Assembly (NCBI GenBank): GCA_910585505.1 | Contig: CAJUFF010000039.1 | Span: forward strand, 10,478-19,198 | Length of the DNA stretch: 8,721 nt | Direction: 5' to 3' | Source: an uncultured Ruminiclostridium sp. | Lineage (GTDB): Bacteria > Bacillota > Clostridia > Oscillospirales > Ruminococcaceae | Shown here: positions 1-5,607 of the stretch, one piece after another | How the letters are laid out: every line of letters starts with the position of its first letter | Position numbering within the stretch: position 1 is the first letter of the stretch | Notes under the pieces: model-generated | What the model saw: the letters and a program-made list of their open reading frames with translations, nothing else | Told to the model about the DNA's origin: nothing | The model's database searches: none | Made by a program: the position numbers and the translations under genes

Positions 1-66
1 CCACCGCATAACCTACCGCCCGCCGCCGAAGTAGTGCAGACGGTTTTGCCGTTAAAATGAAGCGGA

Positions 67-110
67 CGAAAGCGGGGGGCAGGGTTGTCAAATCCTGTTC
101 CCCGTTTTCG
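67..110 (+). terminator. Strong plus-strand RNA hairpin, possible terminator of an upstream gene
   Basis: Arms 67-83 and 94-110 pair over 17 bp around a 10-nt loop (84-93). Three of the pairs are G-U wobbles in plus-strand RNA and would be C-A mismatches in minus-strand RNA, so the structure favours a rightward transcript. It lies 7 bases after a plus-frame stop at 58-60. There is no U run after the stem; the only T4 is inside the 3' arm. It could therefore be a terminator, an RNA 3'-end stabiliser or a leader structure. Confidence 0.4.
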
Positions 111-176
111 GCGGCGAAATGGCAACAACAAAAACCCCTGACCGTCTGGATAGTCGGAACGGACGTAAAATGGGGA

Positions 177-205
177 TTGTTTTCAGCGGGGAGATGCGCT
201 ATACT
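177..205 (+). promoter_or_regulatory. Probable sigma-A promoter for the 248-664 gene
   Basis: A -35-like TTGTTT (177-182) and a -10-like TATACT (200-205) are separated by 17 bp. Transcription would start near 212, giving a leader of about 36 nt before the ATG at 248, with a GAGGAG ribosome binding site at 232-237. This supports the ATG at 248 rather than the in-frame ATG at 119, which lies upstream of the promoter. Confidence 0.5.
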
Positions 206-247
206 TGGGGCAACAGTCTAACCAACAAATTGAGGAGAAAAAATAAA

Positions 248-664
248 ATGGGAAAACCGGGATTTAAGGCAAAAGCACAGGAACTGATAAAATTGATGGT
301 AGATACGATTGCCGATAAAGAATATGCAAAACTTGCATCCAGCATTCCGCCAAAACCTTCATGGGCTTCTTATATTCATGCGGAGCCGACATTTGAAAAT
401 GCCTGCCTTGGATTTGGAAAATGGTTGGTTGAGCAATTGACTATGTGGGAAGAAGATGAAGATAAAAAATTTGTAGTAGACCATTTCCAAAAATCTTGTA
501 TGGAGAATATAGACGATGCGCACGAAGCAAGGCTTGAAACTAACAATAGAGATATGGTGAGCTACAATCCAACGAGTTTTGGAGAACAGTTGGATTTTTG
601 GTTTGAAATAGAATTTTTTATTGAGAACGGGCAACTAAAGGCGGTATTTGATATAAATATATAA
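248..664 (+). CDS. Hypothetical small acidic cytoplasmic protein
   Basis: This encodes 138 residues starting MGKPGFKAK. The ATG at 248 is preceded by GAGGAG at 232-237 and by a promoter; the in-frame ATG at 119 would add 43 residues but has no ribosome binding site. I do not recognise the family. There is no signal peptide, membrane segment or metal-binding motif. The N-terminal half looks helical and the C-terminal 35 residues are rich in aromatics and probably beta-stranded (LDFWFEIEFFIENG). The middle is strongly acidic (MWEEDEDKK). Size, acidity and the neighbouring toxin-antitoxin remnant recall small immunity or antitoxin-like accessory proteins, but that is a guess from character and context. 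The gene is more AT-rich than the sugar operons to its right, which fits an accessory or transferred segment. Confidence 0.7.
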   Translation: MGKPGFKAKAQELIKLMVDTIADKEYAKLASSIPPKPSWASYIHAEPTFENACLGFGKWLVEQLTMWEEDEDKKFVVDHFQKSCMENIDDAHEARLETNNRDMVSYNPTSFGEQLDFWFEIEFFIENGQLKAVFDINI

Positions 665-700
665 AGTTCAAATTTATTGGAAAGAAAAAAACTTACGGAA

Positions 701-868
701 GTGAAATTTGAATGGGTCGAGGAAAAAGACCGTATCAACCGCCAAAAACACGGCATATCTTTTGAAACGGCTTCATACGTTTTTCGTGATGAGTATCTGA
801 AAAAATATTGGTATCTGCATTGTCCTGCTGACCGCTGTGTTCACCTCGATAGAGCTTTCGGTATTTGA
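701..868 (+). pseudogene. Truncated BrnT-like toxin (type II toxin-antitoxin) remnant
   Basis: The frame begins KFEWVEEKDRINRQKHGISF and continues to ETASYVF, which matches the N-terminal signature of BrnT ribonuclease toxins (F-E-W-D-x-x-K, then KHG-[IV]-SFE-x-A-x-x-VF). The usual Asp of FEWDE is Val here. Beyond that only a weak match remains (LHCPADRCVHL), and a TGA at 866-868 ends the protein at about 55 residues. BrnT proteins are usually near 90 residues and end in a strand with a TER motif and an arginine-rich tail, both missing. Likely starts are GTG 701, placed as in the family, or TTG 677; neither has a convincing ribosome binding site. No BrnA-like antitoxin follows; palindromic non-coding DNA does. 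I read it as a decayed or rearrangement-truncated toxin, probably inactive. Confidence 0.6.
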
Positions 869-959
869 AGCGGCGCGGCTGGACGGCGGATTTTCGCTGT
901 AGGGGAGTCTGAATACCGAACCGTGTAAATGTAAATAATATGGTGTAATTCTCATACTA

Positions 960-1003
960 ATAACCATTTTGACACAGGAAAAAATCATAGTCAAAATGGT
1001 TAT
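960..1003. repeat. Hairpin 1 of the palindrome cluster
   Basis: A perfect 14-bp inverted repeat, ATAACCATTTTGAC (960-973) and GTCAAAATGGTTAT (990-1003), surrounds a 16-nt A-rich loop (974-989). An extra 6-bp pairing of 942-947 with 1004-1009 continues the stem past a 12-nt left bulge (948-959). Confidence 0.8.
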
Positions 1004-1015
1004 TACACCCGAAAC

Positions 1016-1065
1016 ACTGTTAACCAATTAAAAACCATTTTTCCAATTTTTAATTGGTTAACAGT
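1016..1065. repeat. Hairpin 2 of the palindrome cluster
   Basis: A perfect 19-bp inverted repeat has arms 1016-1034 (ACTGTTAACCAATTAAAAA) and 1047-1065, with a 12-nt loop at 1035-1046. The loop side repeats the AACCATTTT word found in the arm of hairpin 1, suggesting that the hairpins share sequence ancestry or a common binding factor. Confidence 0.85.
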
Positions 1066-1066
1066 A

Positions 1067-1113
1067 TCAATCATCTTGTAGACCCTGTGAAATTTTGTCT
1101 ACAAGATGATTGA
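1067..1113. repeat. Hairpin 3 of the palindrome cluster
   Basis: A perfect 17-bp inverted repeat has arms TCAATCATCTTGTAGAC (1067-1083) and its complement at 1097-1113, with a 13-nt loop (1084-1096). It starts only 1 base after hairpin 2 and its last three bases are shared with the outer closing repeat, so the two pairings compete. Confidence 0.85.
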
Positions 1114-1127
1114 GAATTAGTATAAAT

Positions 1128-1162
1128 AAACTGCCGACAACGTTTTTCAGTGTCGGCAGTTT
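1128..1162 (-). terminator. Rho-independent terminator of the esterase-GH26 operon
   Basis: AAACTGCCGACA (1128-1139) pairs with TGTCGGCAGTTT (1151-1162) over 12 bp around an 11-nt loop. Read leftward, the stem follows the GH26 stop by 24 bases and is followed by TTTATTTATA. Read rightward, it is followed by TTTGTTTCAT, so it may work in both directions, but the gene arrangement points to the leftward operon. Confidence 0.75.
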
Positions 1163-1186
1163 GTTTCATAGCTTGCATTCAAAAAT

Positions 1187-2770
1187 TTATCCAAAATCAG
1201 GAAGCTCGTCGCGTGTGATAATCACCTCGCTGTCGTAGACTTTTTTCATCATGTCAAATGACGTATACGCATCAGAAAGCTCCGTCGTACCGTTCACCAC
1301 AATAAAATCCCAGTTCCATACAGCGAACCACAGCCAGTACGCGTTGTCGCGGACGATCAGGTCGGGATCGGGCATAGTCGCACATTCGCTCATGGCAACC
1401 AACTTGCCGTTATCCGCCCAGCCTGCCGTATCCGCGAGAATCGCAGGACTTGTTCCGTAATCGTGAGCGTTTCCGTAAATGTCCATTGCTATTATATCGC
1501 AGTACTCGTCACCGGGGTACCAATCCTCTGCCTGCCCGTTCCATACCCAGATAAGATTGTTGAGCTTGTGATAATTCGTCATTCGGTCATACATCAGCTT
1601 CCAAAGCCACTTATAAGAATCCGATCCCGACGCGCCCCACCAGAACCAGCCGCCGCTCGCTTCGTGCAGAGGACGCCACATAACGGTAACGTTATTGTCC
1701 TGCATACGTTTCATAAGCGCGGAAATATTGTCGATATCCTCAACGATTCTCAGTGCCTCAATGCTGATATTTCCGCTGTCATACATCGCTTGTATCTCCG
1801 AAATATCAAGCTTGGCAATGTTTTCCTCGCTTACGGCATTAGCAAGATTGAATGAGGTTTCCTTTACATAAAACGCGCATTTGTCATATGGGGAATACCA
1901 GTGCCAGTCATATACCACAAGTCCGCCGTCGGCGCTCCATTCTATCGCAAGGTCAACGTCCTTTGCCTGAGGATTTCCGTGACAGAAGCTCATTGAATCG
2001 TAAATAAAATCAAATGTCCGCACTGCCGGATATTTTCCCGTGCCGAGAAACAGCGCGTCGGTCTCGGTGTTTGTGCCGTAATTTGTACACTGTCCCGCAA
2101 GCGTTCTTTTGCCGTATATCGACCGAAGATAATCATAAATTTTTCGGGTTTTCTCGCTGGCGTTCGGATTGCACAGCTTTTCTGCAACACCGCCGTAAAT
2201 ACTTTCGCTTATCGTTTCTCCGTCTTCGATAAGTATGGAATCTAGCGAAAACCAGCTCCAGCCCGCGCCGAGCGAAATATTGTTCCTGCCTTTTTCAAGA
2301 AATATTCCGTCGACGGCGGTCTCCGTCCAGTCGCCGTATTCGGAATAGATATCCAGAGCTTTTTTGCCGTTGAAAAGCAGCGGATTTTCTTTATGGCTGT
2401 CCGCACGATGTCTTACCGTAATTTTATAATATTGGCTTGCGGGTATTTCAACGCTCATGCTAAAGCCGGTATTGTCGGTTATGTCAATATATCCGTCGCC
2501 GGAATATCCCGCCATGTCAGTCTTTACAGTGAAGCCCAATGTGCCTTCCGCGTTTTCGGCTTCGAGCAGACAGCTGAACTCCATTTTCTCGATATCGTCA
2601 TATTTCAGCTTTTTCGGCATATTTTTGTCAATCGTTTCGTCAATCTCAGCCGAAGAATTATTCTCCTTGCTTTCGCTTGAAGGCAGCTCCCCCGCGCTGC
2701 TGTCCGCGCAACCCGCTGCCAATACGCATGCCGCTGTCAGAAGCGCGGCGTAACATTTTAAGCCTTTCAT
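1187..2770 (-). CDS. Lipoprotein CBM35-like plus GH26 beta-mannanase-type glycoside hydrolase
   Basis: This 527-residue protein most likely hydrolyses beta-1,4-mannan or a mixed mannan at the cell surface. Residues 1-21 are a lipoprotein signal (VLAAGC, Cys21; Ala rather than Leu at -3), followed by a Ser/Glu-rich linker to about 55. Residues 68-182 form a CBM35-like beta-sandwich (EAENAEG, GYSGDGYID, closing LDSILIE). Residues 205-515 are the GH26 TIM barrel: WRPLHE carries the acid/base Glu370, and VAMSEC carries the nucleophile Glu462. Aromatics near the cleft include WFWWG (375-379) and YDWHW (287-291). Both catalytic residues are present, so it should be active. The start overlaps the esterase stop as ATGA, so the two are translationally coupled. 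Some GH26 members act on other beta-glucans or beta-1,3-xylan; beta-mannan is the most likely substrate but is not proven by sequence alone. Confidence 0.9.
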   Translation of the reverse strand: MKGLKCYAALLTAACVLAAGCADSSAGELPSSESKENNSSAEIDETIDKNMPKKLKYDDIEKMEFSCLLEAENAEGTLGFTVKTDMAGYSGDGYIDITDNTGFSMSVEIPASQYYKITVRHRADSHKENPLLFNGKKALDIYSEYGDWTETAVDGIFLEKGRNNISLGAGWSWFSLDSILIEDGETISESIYGGVAEKLCNPNASEKTRKIYDYLRSIYGKRTLAGQCTNYGTNTETDALFLGTGKYPAVRTFDFIYDSMSFCHGNPQAKDVDLAIEWSADGGLVVYDWHWYSPYDKCAFYVKETSFNLANAVSEENIAKLDISEIQAMYDSGNISIEALRIVEDIDNISALMKRMQDNNVTVMWRPLHEASGGWFWWGASGSDSYKWLWKLMYDRMTNYHKLNNLIWVWNGQAEDWYPGDEYCDIIAMDIYGNAHDYGTSPAILADTAGWADNGKLVAMSECATMPDPDLIVRDNAYWLWFAVWNWDFIVVNGTTELSDAYTSFDMMKKVYDSEVIITRDELPDFG

Positions 2771-3816
2771 TGTTTTTCACCATTTTCTCCATCATGAAAT
2801 ATCAACCGCATAAAGTTGTACAAATGCGGCGTAACGCTTGTGTGATCGTGACCCGTTGAGGACATCTCATGCCAGATGTGTTCGGTTTTATTCGCGGTAA
2901 AAATTCTGCGGTAGGTCATTGGGAACGAGCCTACGACACCGTCATTTTTTGCCGCGCTTATCAGAAGCGCATATGGGATATTATCCGCGAAAAACATTTC
3001 GGATTCCTGCATTTGCCCGGGATGTGCAGCCGAGCCCTCCACCGGAACCAGCCCGGGAGCAGGGCAGACAGCTCCGATATATCCGAATATTTCGGGGTGA
3101 GAAAATCCTATAAACAGCGATTCCCGTCCGCCCATTGAAAAACCCGTTATAGCAGTATTTTCTCTGCCTTCGGCGACGGAAAAGCTGCTTTCAATAAACG
3201 GCATTAAATCGGTCGTGAGATCGTTTATGAAATTGTCGTAATTCAACGAATTCTGCAGATCCATTCCGGTGCAGTAAGGCATATCCTTGCTGCAATAAAT
3301 GTACGGCAGCACCACGATCATCTCTTCCGCCTCTCCGTCCGCACAGAGGTTGGTGACCATTGCGCTTATACCGACGATATCCCTTGCCATCCAGCCCTCG
3401 TTATCATAGTATCCGTGAAGAATATAGAGCACGGGGTATTTCTTTTCCTCGGAATAATTATTCGGCAGCAGTACGTTTACGGGAGTATCCCTCTCCGCCG
3501 TTGTTGAGTAATATGTGAACCTTTGAAATTCGGGGTAAGTCACATCGGCGCGCTTTTCGGTGATGCCCTCAAGAGGCATTTCCTCTATAATGTCCTTGTA
3601 TTTTTCCATATACGAAATCTCCTCCTTTTCCGATTCTGAGTACGATTGCGGCGGTTCCACGGAGCTGACGTGCTCGGTGCTGTTATCTGCGGAAGATATG
3701 ATACTGCTTTCCGAATCTGACATGTCGCTGCTTTCCGATATATCCGTATTGTGCGAACAACCTGTCAGTAACAGAGCCGCCGTGCATACAACTGCGGTCT
3801 TTTTGATGATTTTCAT
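2767..3816 (-). CDS. Lipoprotein esterase, CE1 / Esterase D-like alpha/beta hydrolase
   Basis: This 349-residue protein is probably a surface esterase that removes acetyl or feruloyl groups from plant polysaccharide. Residues 1-20 are a clean lipoprotein signal (LLTGC, Cys20). A Ser/Asp/Glu-rich linker (21-68) follows, then the hydrolase domain from about 95. The nucleophile elbow is GFSMGG with Ser227; the likely acid is Asp292 (AAKND) and the base His323 (TGHDH). YILHGYYD (131-138) fits the oxyanion loop. The ribosome binding site is AGGGAG, and a strong promoter lies at 3852-3880. It is the first gene of the two-gene operon with the GH26 enzyme, which suggests it removes side groups that block mannanase. 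The exact ester substrate cannot be read from the sequence; acetyl on mannan and feruloyl on arabinoxylan are both possible. Confidence 0.85.
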   Translation of the reverse strand: MKIIKKTAVVCTAALLLTGCSHNTDISESSDMSDSESSIISSADNSTEHVSSVEPPQSYSESEKEEISYMEKYKDIIEEMPLEGITEKRADVTYPEFQRFTYYSTTAERDTPVNVLLPNNYSEEKKYPVLYILHGYYDNEGWMARDIVGISAMVTNLCADGEAEEMIVVLPYIYCSKDMPYCTGMDLQNSLNYDNFINDLTTDLMPFIESSFSVAEGRENTAITGFSMGGRESLFIGFSHPEIFGYIGAVCPAPGLVPVEGSAAHPGQMQESEMFFADNIPYALLISAAKNDGVVGSFPMTYRRIFTANKTEHIWHEMSSTGHDHTSVTPHLYNFMRLIFHDGENGEKQ

Positions 3817-3851
3817 TTCTTGTTCTCCCTTAAAAAAGTATCTTTAATTTA

Positions 3852-3880
3852 ATTATACTTTACACGGCTTTTAAATTCAA
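3852..3880 (-). promoter_or_regulatory. Sigma-A promoter of the esterase-GH26 operon
   Basis: Read leftward, TTGAAT (3880-3875) and a consensus TATAAT (3857-3852) are 17 bp apart. Transcription would start near 3845, about 30 nt before the ATG at 3816. The two -35 boxes of this divergent promoter pair face each other across 34 bp (3881-3914), a natural place for the AraC regulator to bind. Confidence 0.75.
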
Positions 3881-3914
3881 TGTACTTTTCTGCTAAATCG
3901 TTGATGTTTTATGC

Positions 3915-3943
3915 TGTACAAATCTCTGAAAGTGTGCTATAAT
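3915..3943 (+). promoter_or_regulatory. Promoter of the AraC-type regulator at 3963
   Basis: TGTACA (3915-3920) and a consensus TATAAT (3938-3943) are separated by 17 bp, with an extended -10 TGC just before. Transcription should start near 3950, leaving a very short leader that is almost entirely the ribosome binding site AGAGGTGA (3951-3958). Confidence 0.7.
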
Positions 3944-3962
3944 ATATGAGAGAGGTGATAAA

Positions 3963-4742
3963 ATGCACATTAATGATATTGGGCATAACTATTTTCACAA
4001 TGCGGATTTTCGGGTAGAGCGCCCACAAGGCTCCGGCGATTATCTGTTTGTACTTTTGAAAACGCCCGCAGTATTTATGCTTAAAGATACAGAAGTCTTT
4101 GCGGAGGCAAATTCGTTTATTTTATTTGATAAAGGATTTCAGCAAATTTACCGCGCAAACGGAATTGAGTTCTTAAACGACTGGTTTCACTTTGATGCTG
4201 CGCAAAACGAAATCGAATATCTCCATGGGCTTAATATCCCGTTCAACAAAATCGTTCAATTGGATGGCATTAACGAATTGTCTATGATAATAAAATACAT
4301 GTGCTATGAGAATTATTCGGTAAATCCGCACCGCGCCGATTCTACGGAGCTTATTCTTAAGCTGTTTTTCAACAAGCTGAGCGAAAATCTGTATTTTACG
4401 GTAAAACGCGGAAAAGATTCTTATCACGATAAACTGTCCGTTATCCGATCAAAAATCTACAATATGCCATATCGTAAGTGGAACATTGAAAAGCTTTCGG
4501 CGCTTGCATCAATGAGCGCGTCGCGCTTTGAGCATGTGTATAAAAACACTTTCGGGGTAAGCGCTATCAGCGACGTGATTCAAAGCAGGATCGAGTACTC
4601 AAAAAATTTGCTTTGTACAACGGATATTCCTGTGATAAAAATTGCGGAAATGTGCGGTTACAACAGCGCTCCGCACTTTATAAGACAGTTTCGTTCGCGT
4701 ATGAATATGACTCCCGCGGAGTACCGCGGGAGAACAAAATAA
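3963..4742 (+). CDS. AraC-family transcriptional regulator
   Basis: This 259-residue regulator probably controls the divergent esterase-GH26 operon. Residues 1-145 are a poorly conserved cupin-like sensing domain. Residues 160-256 are the two helix-turn-helix AraC domain, with the family signature IAEMCGYNSAPHFIRQF (227-243) and the closing MTPAEYR. It has no signal peptide and no response-regulator receiver domain. ATG 3963 is preceded by AGAGGTGA with a 4-nt spacer. The cupin part lacks the HxH metal motif seen in many sugar-responsive AraC proteins, so the ligand is unclear. Its 3' end lies 3 bases from the stop of the convergent transporter gene and contains a 9-bp GC hairpin. Confidence 0.9.
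   Translation: MHINDIGHNYFHNADFRVERPQGSGDYLFVLLKTPAVFMLKDTEVFAEANSFILFDKGFQQIYRANGIEFLNDWFHFDAAQNEIEYLHGLNIPFNKIVQLDGINELSMIIKYMCYENYSVNPHRADSTELILKLFFNKLSENLYFTVKRGKDSYHDKLSVIRSKIYNMPYRKWNIEKLSALASMSASRFEHVYKNTFGVSAISDVIQSRIEYSKNLLCTTDIPVIKIAEMCGYNSAPHFIRQFRSRMNMTPAEYRGRTK
4711..4732. repeat. GC-rich hairpin in the last codons of the AraC gene
   Basis: CTCCCGCGG (4711-4719) and CCGCGGGAG (4724-4732) form a perfect 9-bp stem around AGTA. The convergent stops are only 3 bases apart (4742 and 4746), so any terminator must sit inside coding sequence, and this is the strongest hairpin at the junction. It lacks a clear U run on either strand, so a terminator role is uncertain; transcript overlap may instead be tolerated. 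Confidence 0.45.
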
Positions 4743-4745
4743 ATT

Positions 4746-5603
4746 TCATATTATATGCGGCGCGATACCGGCTATCTGAAATGAGATCACGCCAGCAACG
4801 CAGATAACGCTGCCGATTATGTTCGGTCTTGTATACTTTTCCCTGCGTATCAGCCCGATAATGAACAGCGATACCAGTATCATAGGCTGTATGAACGAAT
4901 AGCTCGCGAGGCTTATCGATATCACGGCGTTTTCGACGATCATTCTGGCGGTGTTGGGTATTCTTGCTAGCACAACATTAAAAGCGCCTTTGGGATTTTC
5001 TTTGAAGATCTTAACCGGAGAGACTTTCGGCAGCAGGATAAGAGATATGATCACCAGCGCGGGAAGAAGCTGCATTGACGGCGAGGCATACTCCGAAAAG
5101 CCTTTTATTACCAATCCGTATCCGAATTTTGACGTCAGATACAGTATCAGCGGAAGCGCGATGCTCTTGTAATCGACGTCCTTTTTCCCGCCCGACTTTG
5201 CGATAAAAAACAGTCCGAGAACAGTTGCCGCTATACACAGCAGCTTCAGCGCACTGAGTCTTGCGCCGTTCATCACATCGACGGTATACGACGCGAAAAG
5301 CGTTATTCCCAGCCAAGCTTTCAAATCGAACGCGGACAGCTGCCGCAGAACGATCATGCTCATCTGAAACTCCAGCATCTTGCAGACGGCAATAAGCGCT
5401 ACCGCCGCAAACGCTTGCCATGTAAGCGAAAAATATATATGCTGAAACGGCAGGCTCGTCGCCATGAAAACCGACATTGACGAGCACATCAAAAAAGTGA
5501 ATTCGTTTCCGCCGAGTTTTGCGCCGGACGACGCGTACTTGTCGTTAAGCGAGGTCACGGTGTAACAGGCAGTCACGATAAGCATCATTACAAAAGCGGT
5601 CAC
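4746..5603 (-). CDS. DMT/EamA-like membrane transporter
   Basis: This 285-residue polytopic membrane protein has about ten hydrophobic segments, the length and layout of the drug/metabolite transporter superfamily, with short loops and a weakly repeated two-half design. The N terminus enters the membrane at once (MTAFVMMLIVTACY). A charged, Lys-rich loop at 138-146 divides the halves, and a motif after it (YGLVIKGFSEYASP) resembles the start of the second repeat. The start is GTG at 5603, with AGGTGAG in the end of the upstream gene as ribosome binding site; 4 bases separate the genes. As the last gene of the isomerase-oxidoreductase operon it probably moves the pathway substrate or product, but direction and ligand cannot be told. 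Confidence 0.8.
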   Translation of the reverse strand: MTAFVMMLIVTACYTVTSLNDKYASSGAKLGGNEFTFLMCSSMSVFMATSLPFQHIYFSLTWQAFAAVALIAVCKMLEFQMSMIVLRQLSAFDLKAWLGITLFASYTVDVMNGARLSALKLLCIAATVLGLFFIAKSGGKKDVDYKSIALPLILYLTSKFGYGLVIKGFSEYASPSMQLLPALVIISLILLPKVSPVKIFKENPKGAFNVVLARIPNTARMIVENAVISISLASYSFIQPMILVSLFIIGLIRREKYTRPNIIGSVICVAGVISFQIAGIAPHII

Positions 5604-5607
5604 AGGC

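Larger units (their letters stand above)
1..247. other. Left-edge region upstream of the first complete gene
   Basis: No complete gene is visible here. Plus frame 1 is open from the window edge to a TGA at 58-60 (19 residues ending VLPLK), and plus frame 2 is open to a TAG at 32-34 (ending YRPPPK). Either could be the tail of a rightward gene that starts outside the window, but neither is recognisable. The rest holds a long hairpin at 67-110 and a promoter at 177-205. An ATG at 119 opens the downstream frame earlier, but it has no ribosome binding site, so I treat this stretch as non-coding. Confidence 0.4.
942..1123. repeat. Cloverleaf-like cluster of three palindromes with terminal inverted repeats (MITE-like)
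   Basis: The terminal repeat TAATTCTCA (946-954) is inverted as TGAGAATTA (1111-1119), so the element begins and ends at a TA dinucleotide. It encloses three hairpins with perfect stems: 14 bp (960-973/990-1003), 19 bp (1016-1034/1047-1065) and 17 bp (1067-1083/1097-1113), with loops of 16, 12 and 13 nt. Alternative pairings exist: GGTGTA (942-947) with TACACC (1004-1009) would extend the first hairpin, and ATACTAAT (954-961) with ATTAGTAT (1116-1123) would extend the outer closure. The last 3 bases of hairpin 3 overlap the closing repeat. There is no coding capacity. A non-autonomous TA-target element (IS630/Tc1-type MITE) is the best guess; a structured RNA or protein-binding DNA structure is possible. 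Confidence 0.6.
869..1186. other. Gene-free region packed with inverted repeats
   Basis: This 318-bp stretch has no supportable gene. It contains a 9-bp inverted repeat arm at 912-920 (partner 857-865), then an AT-rich block of three consecutive hairpins at 960-1003, 1016-1065 and 1067-1113, enclosed by a 9-bp repeat (946-954 and 1111-1119). A terminator hairpin lies at 1128-1162. A minus frame can be read across 773-1027, but it runs through a palindrome arm and the toxin remnant and has no ribosome binding site. Confidence 0.7.

Noticed and set aside
800..903. Plus frame with EAARLDGG, similar to the EAA loop of sugar ABC permeases
   Set aside because: It is a short stretch overlapping the toxin frame, ends at a stop right after the motif and has no further permease sequence; likely chance.
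773..1027. Minus-strand frame across the first hairpin and the BrnT remnant
   Set aside because: It runs through a palindrome arm and a toxin remnant on the other strand, with no ribosome binding site or promoter.
942..1123. Retron-type non-coding RNA, because a closing repeat surrounds several hairpins
   Set aside because: There is no reverse transcriptase gene in the window, and the three stems do not follow the msr-msd layout.
942..1123. CRISPR array
   Set aside because: The repeats are inverted pairs, not regularly spaced direct repeats, and no cas gene is present.
3881..3920. TGTAC / GTACA inverted repeat between the divergent promoters as the AraC operator
   Set aside because: Only 5 bp per arm with a long spacer; too short to stand apart from chance, and it overlaps the -35 box.
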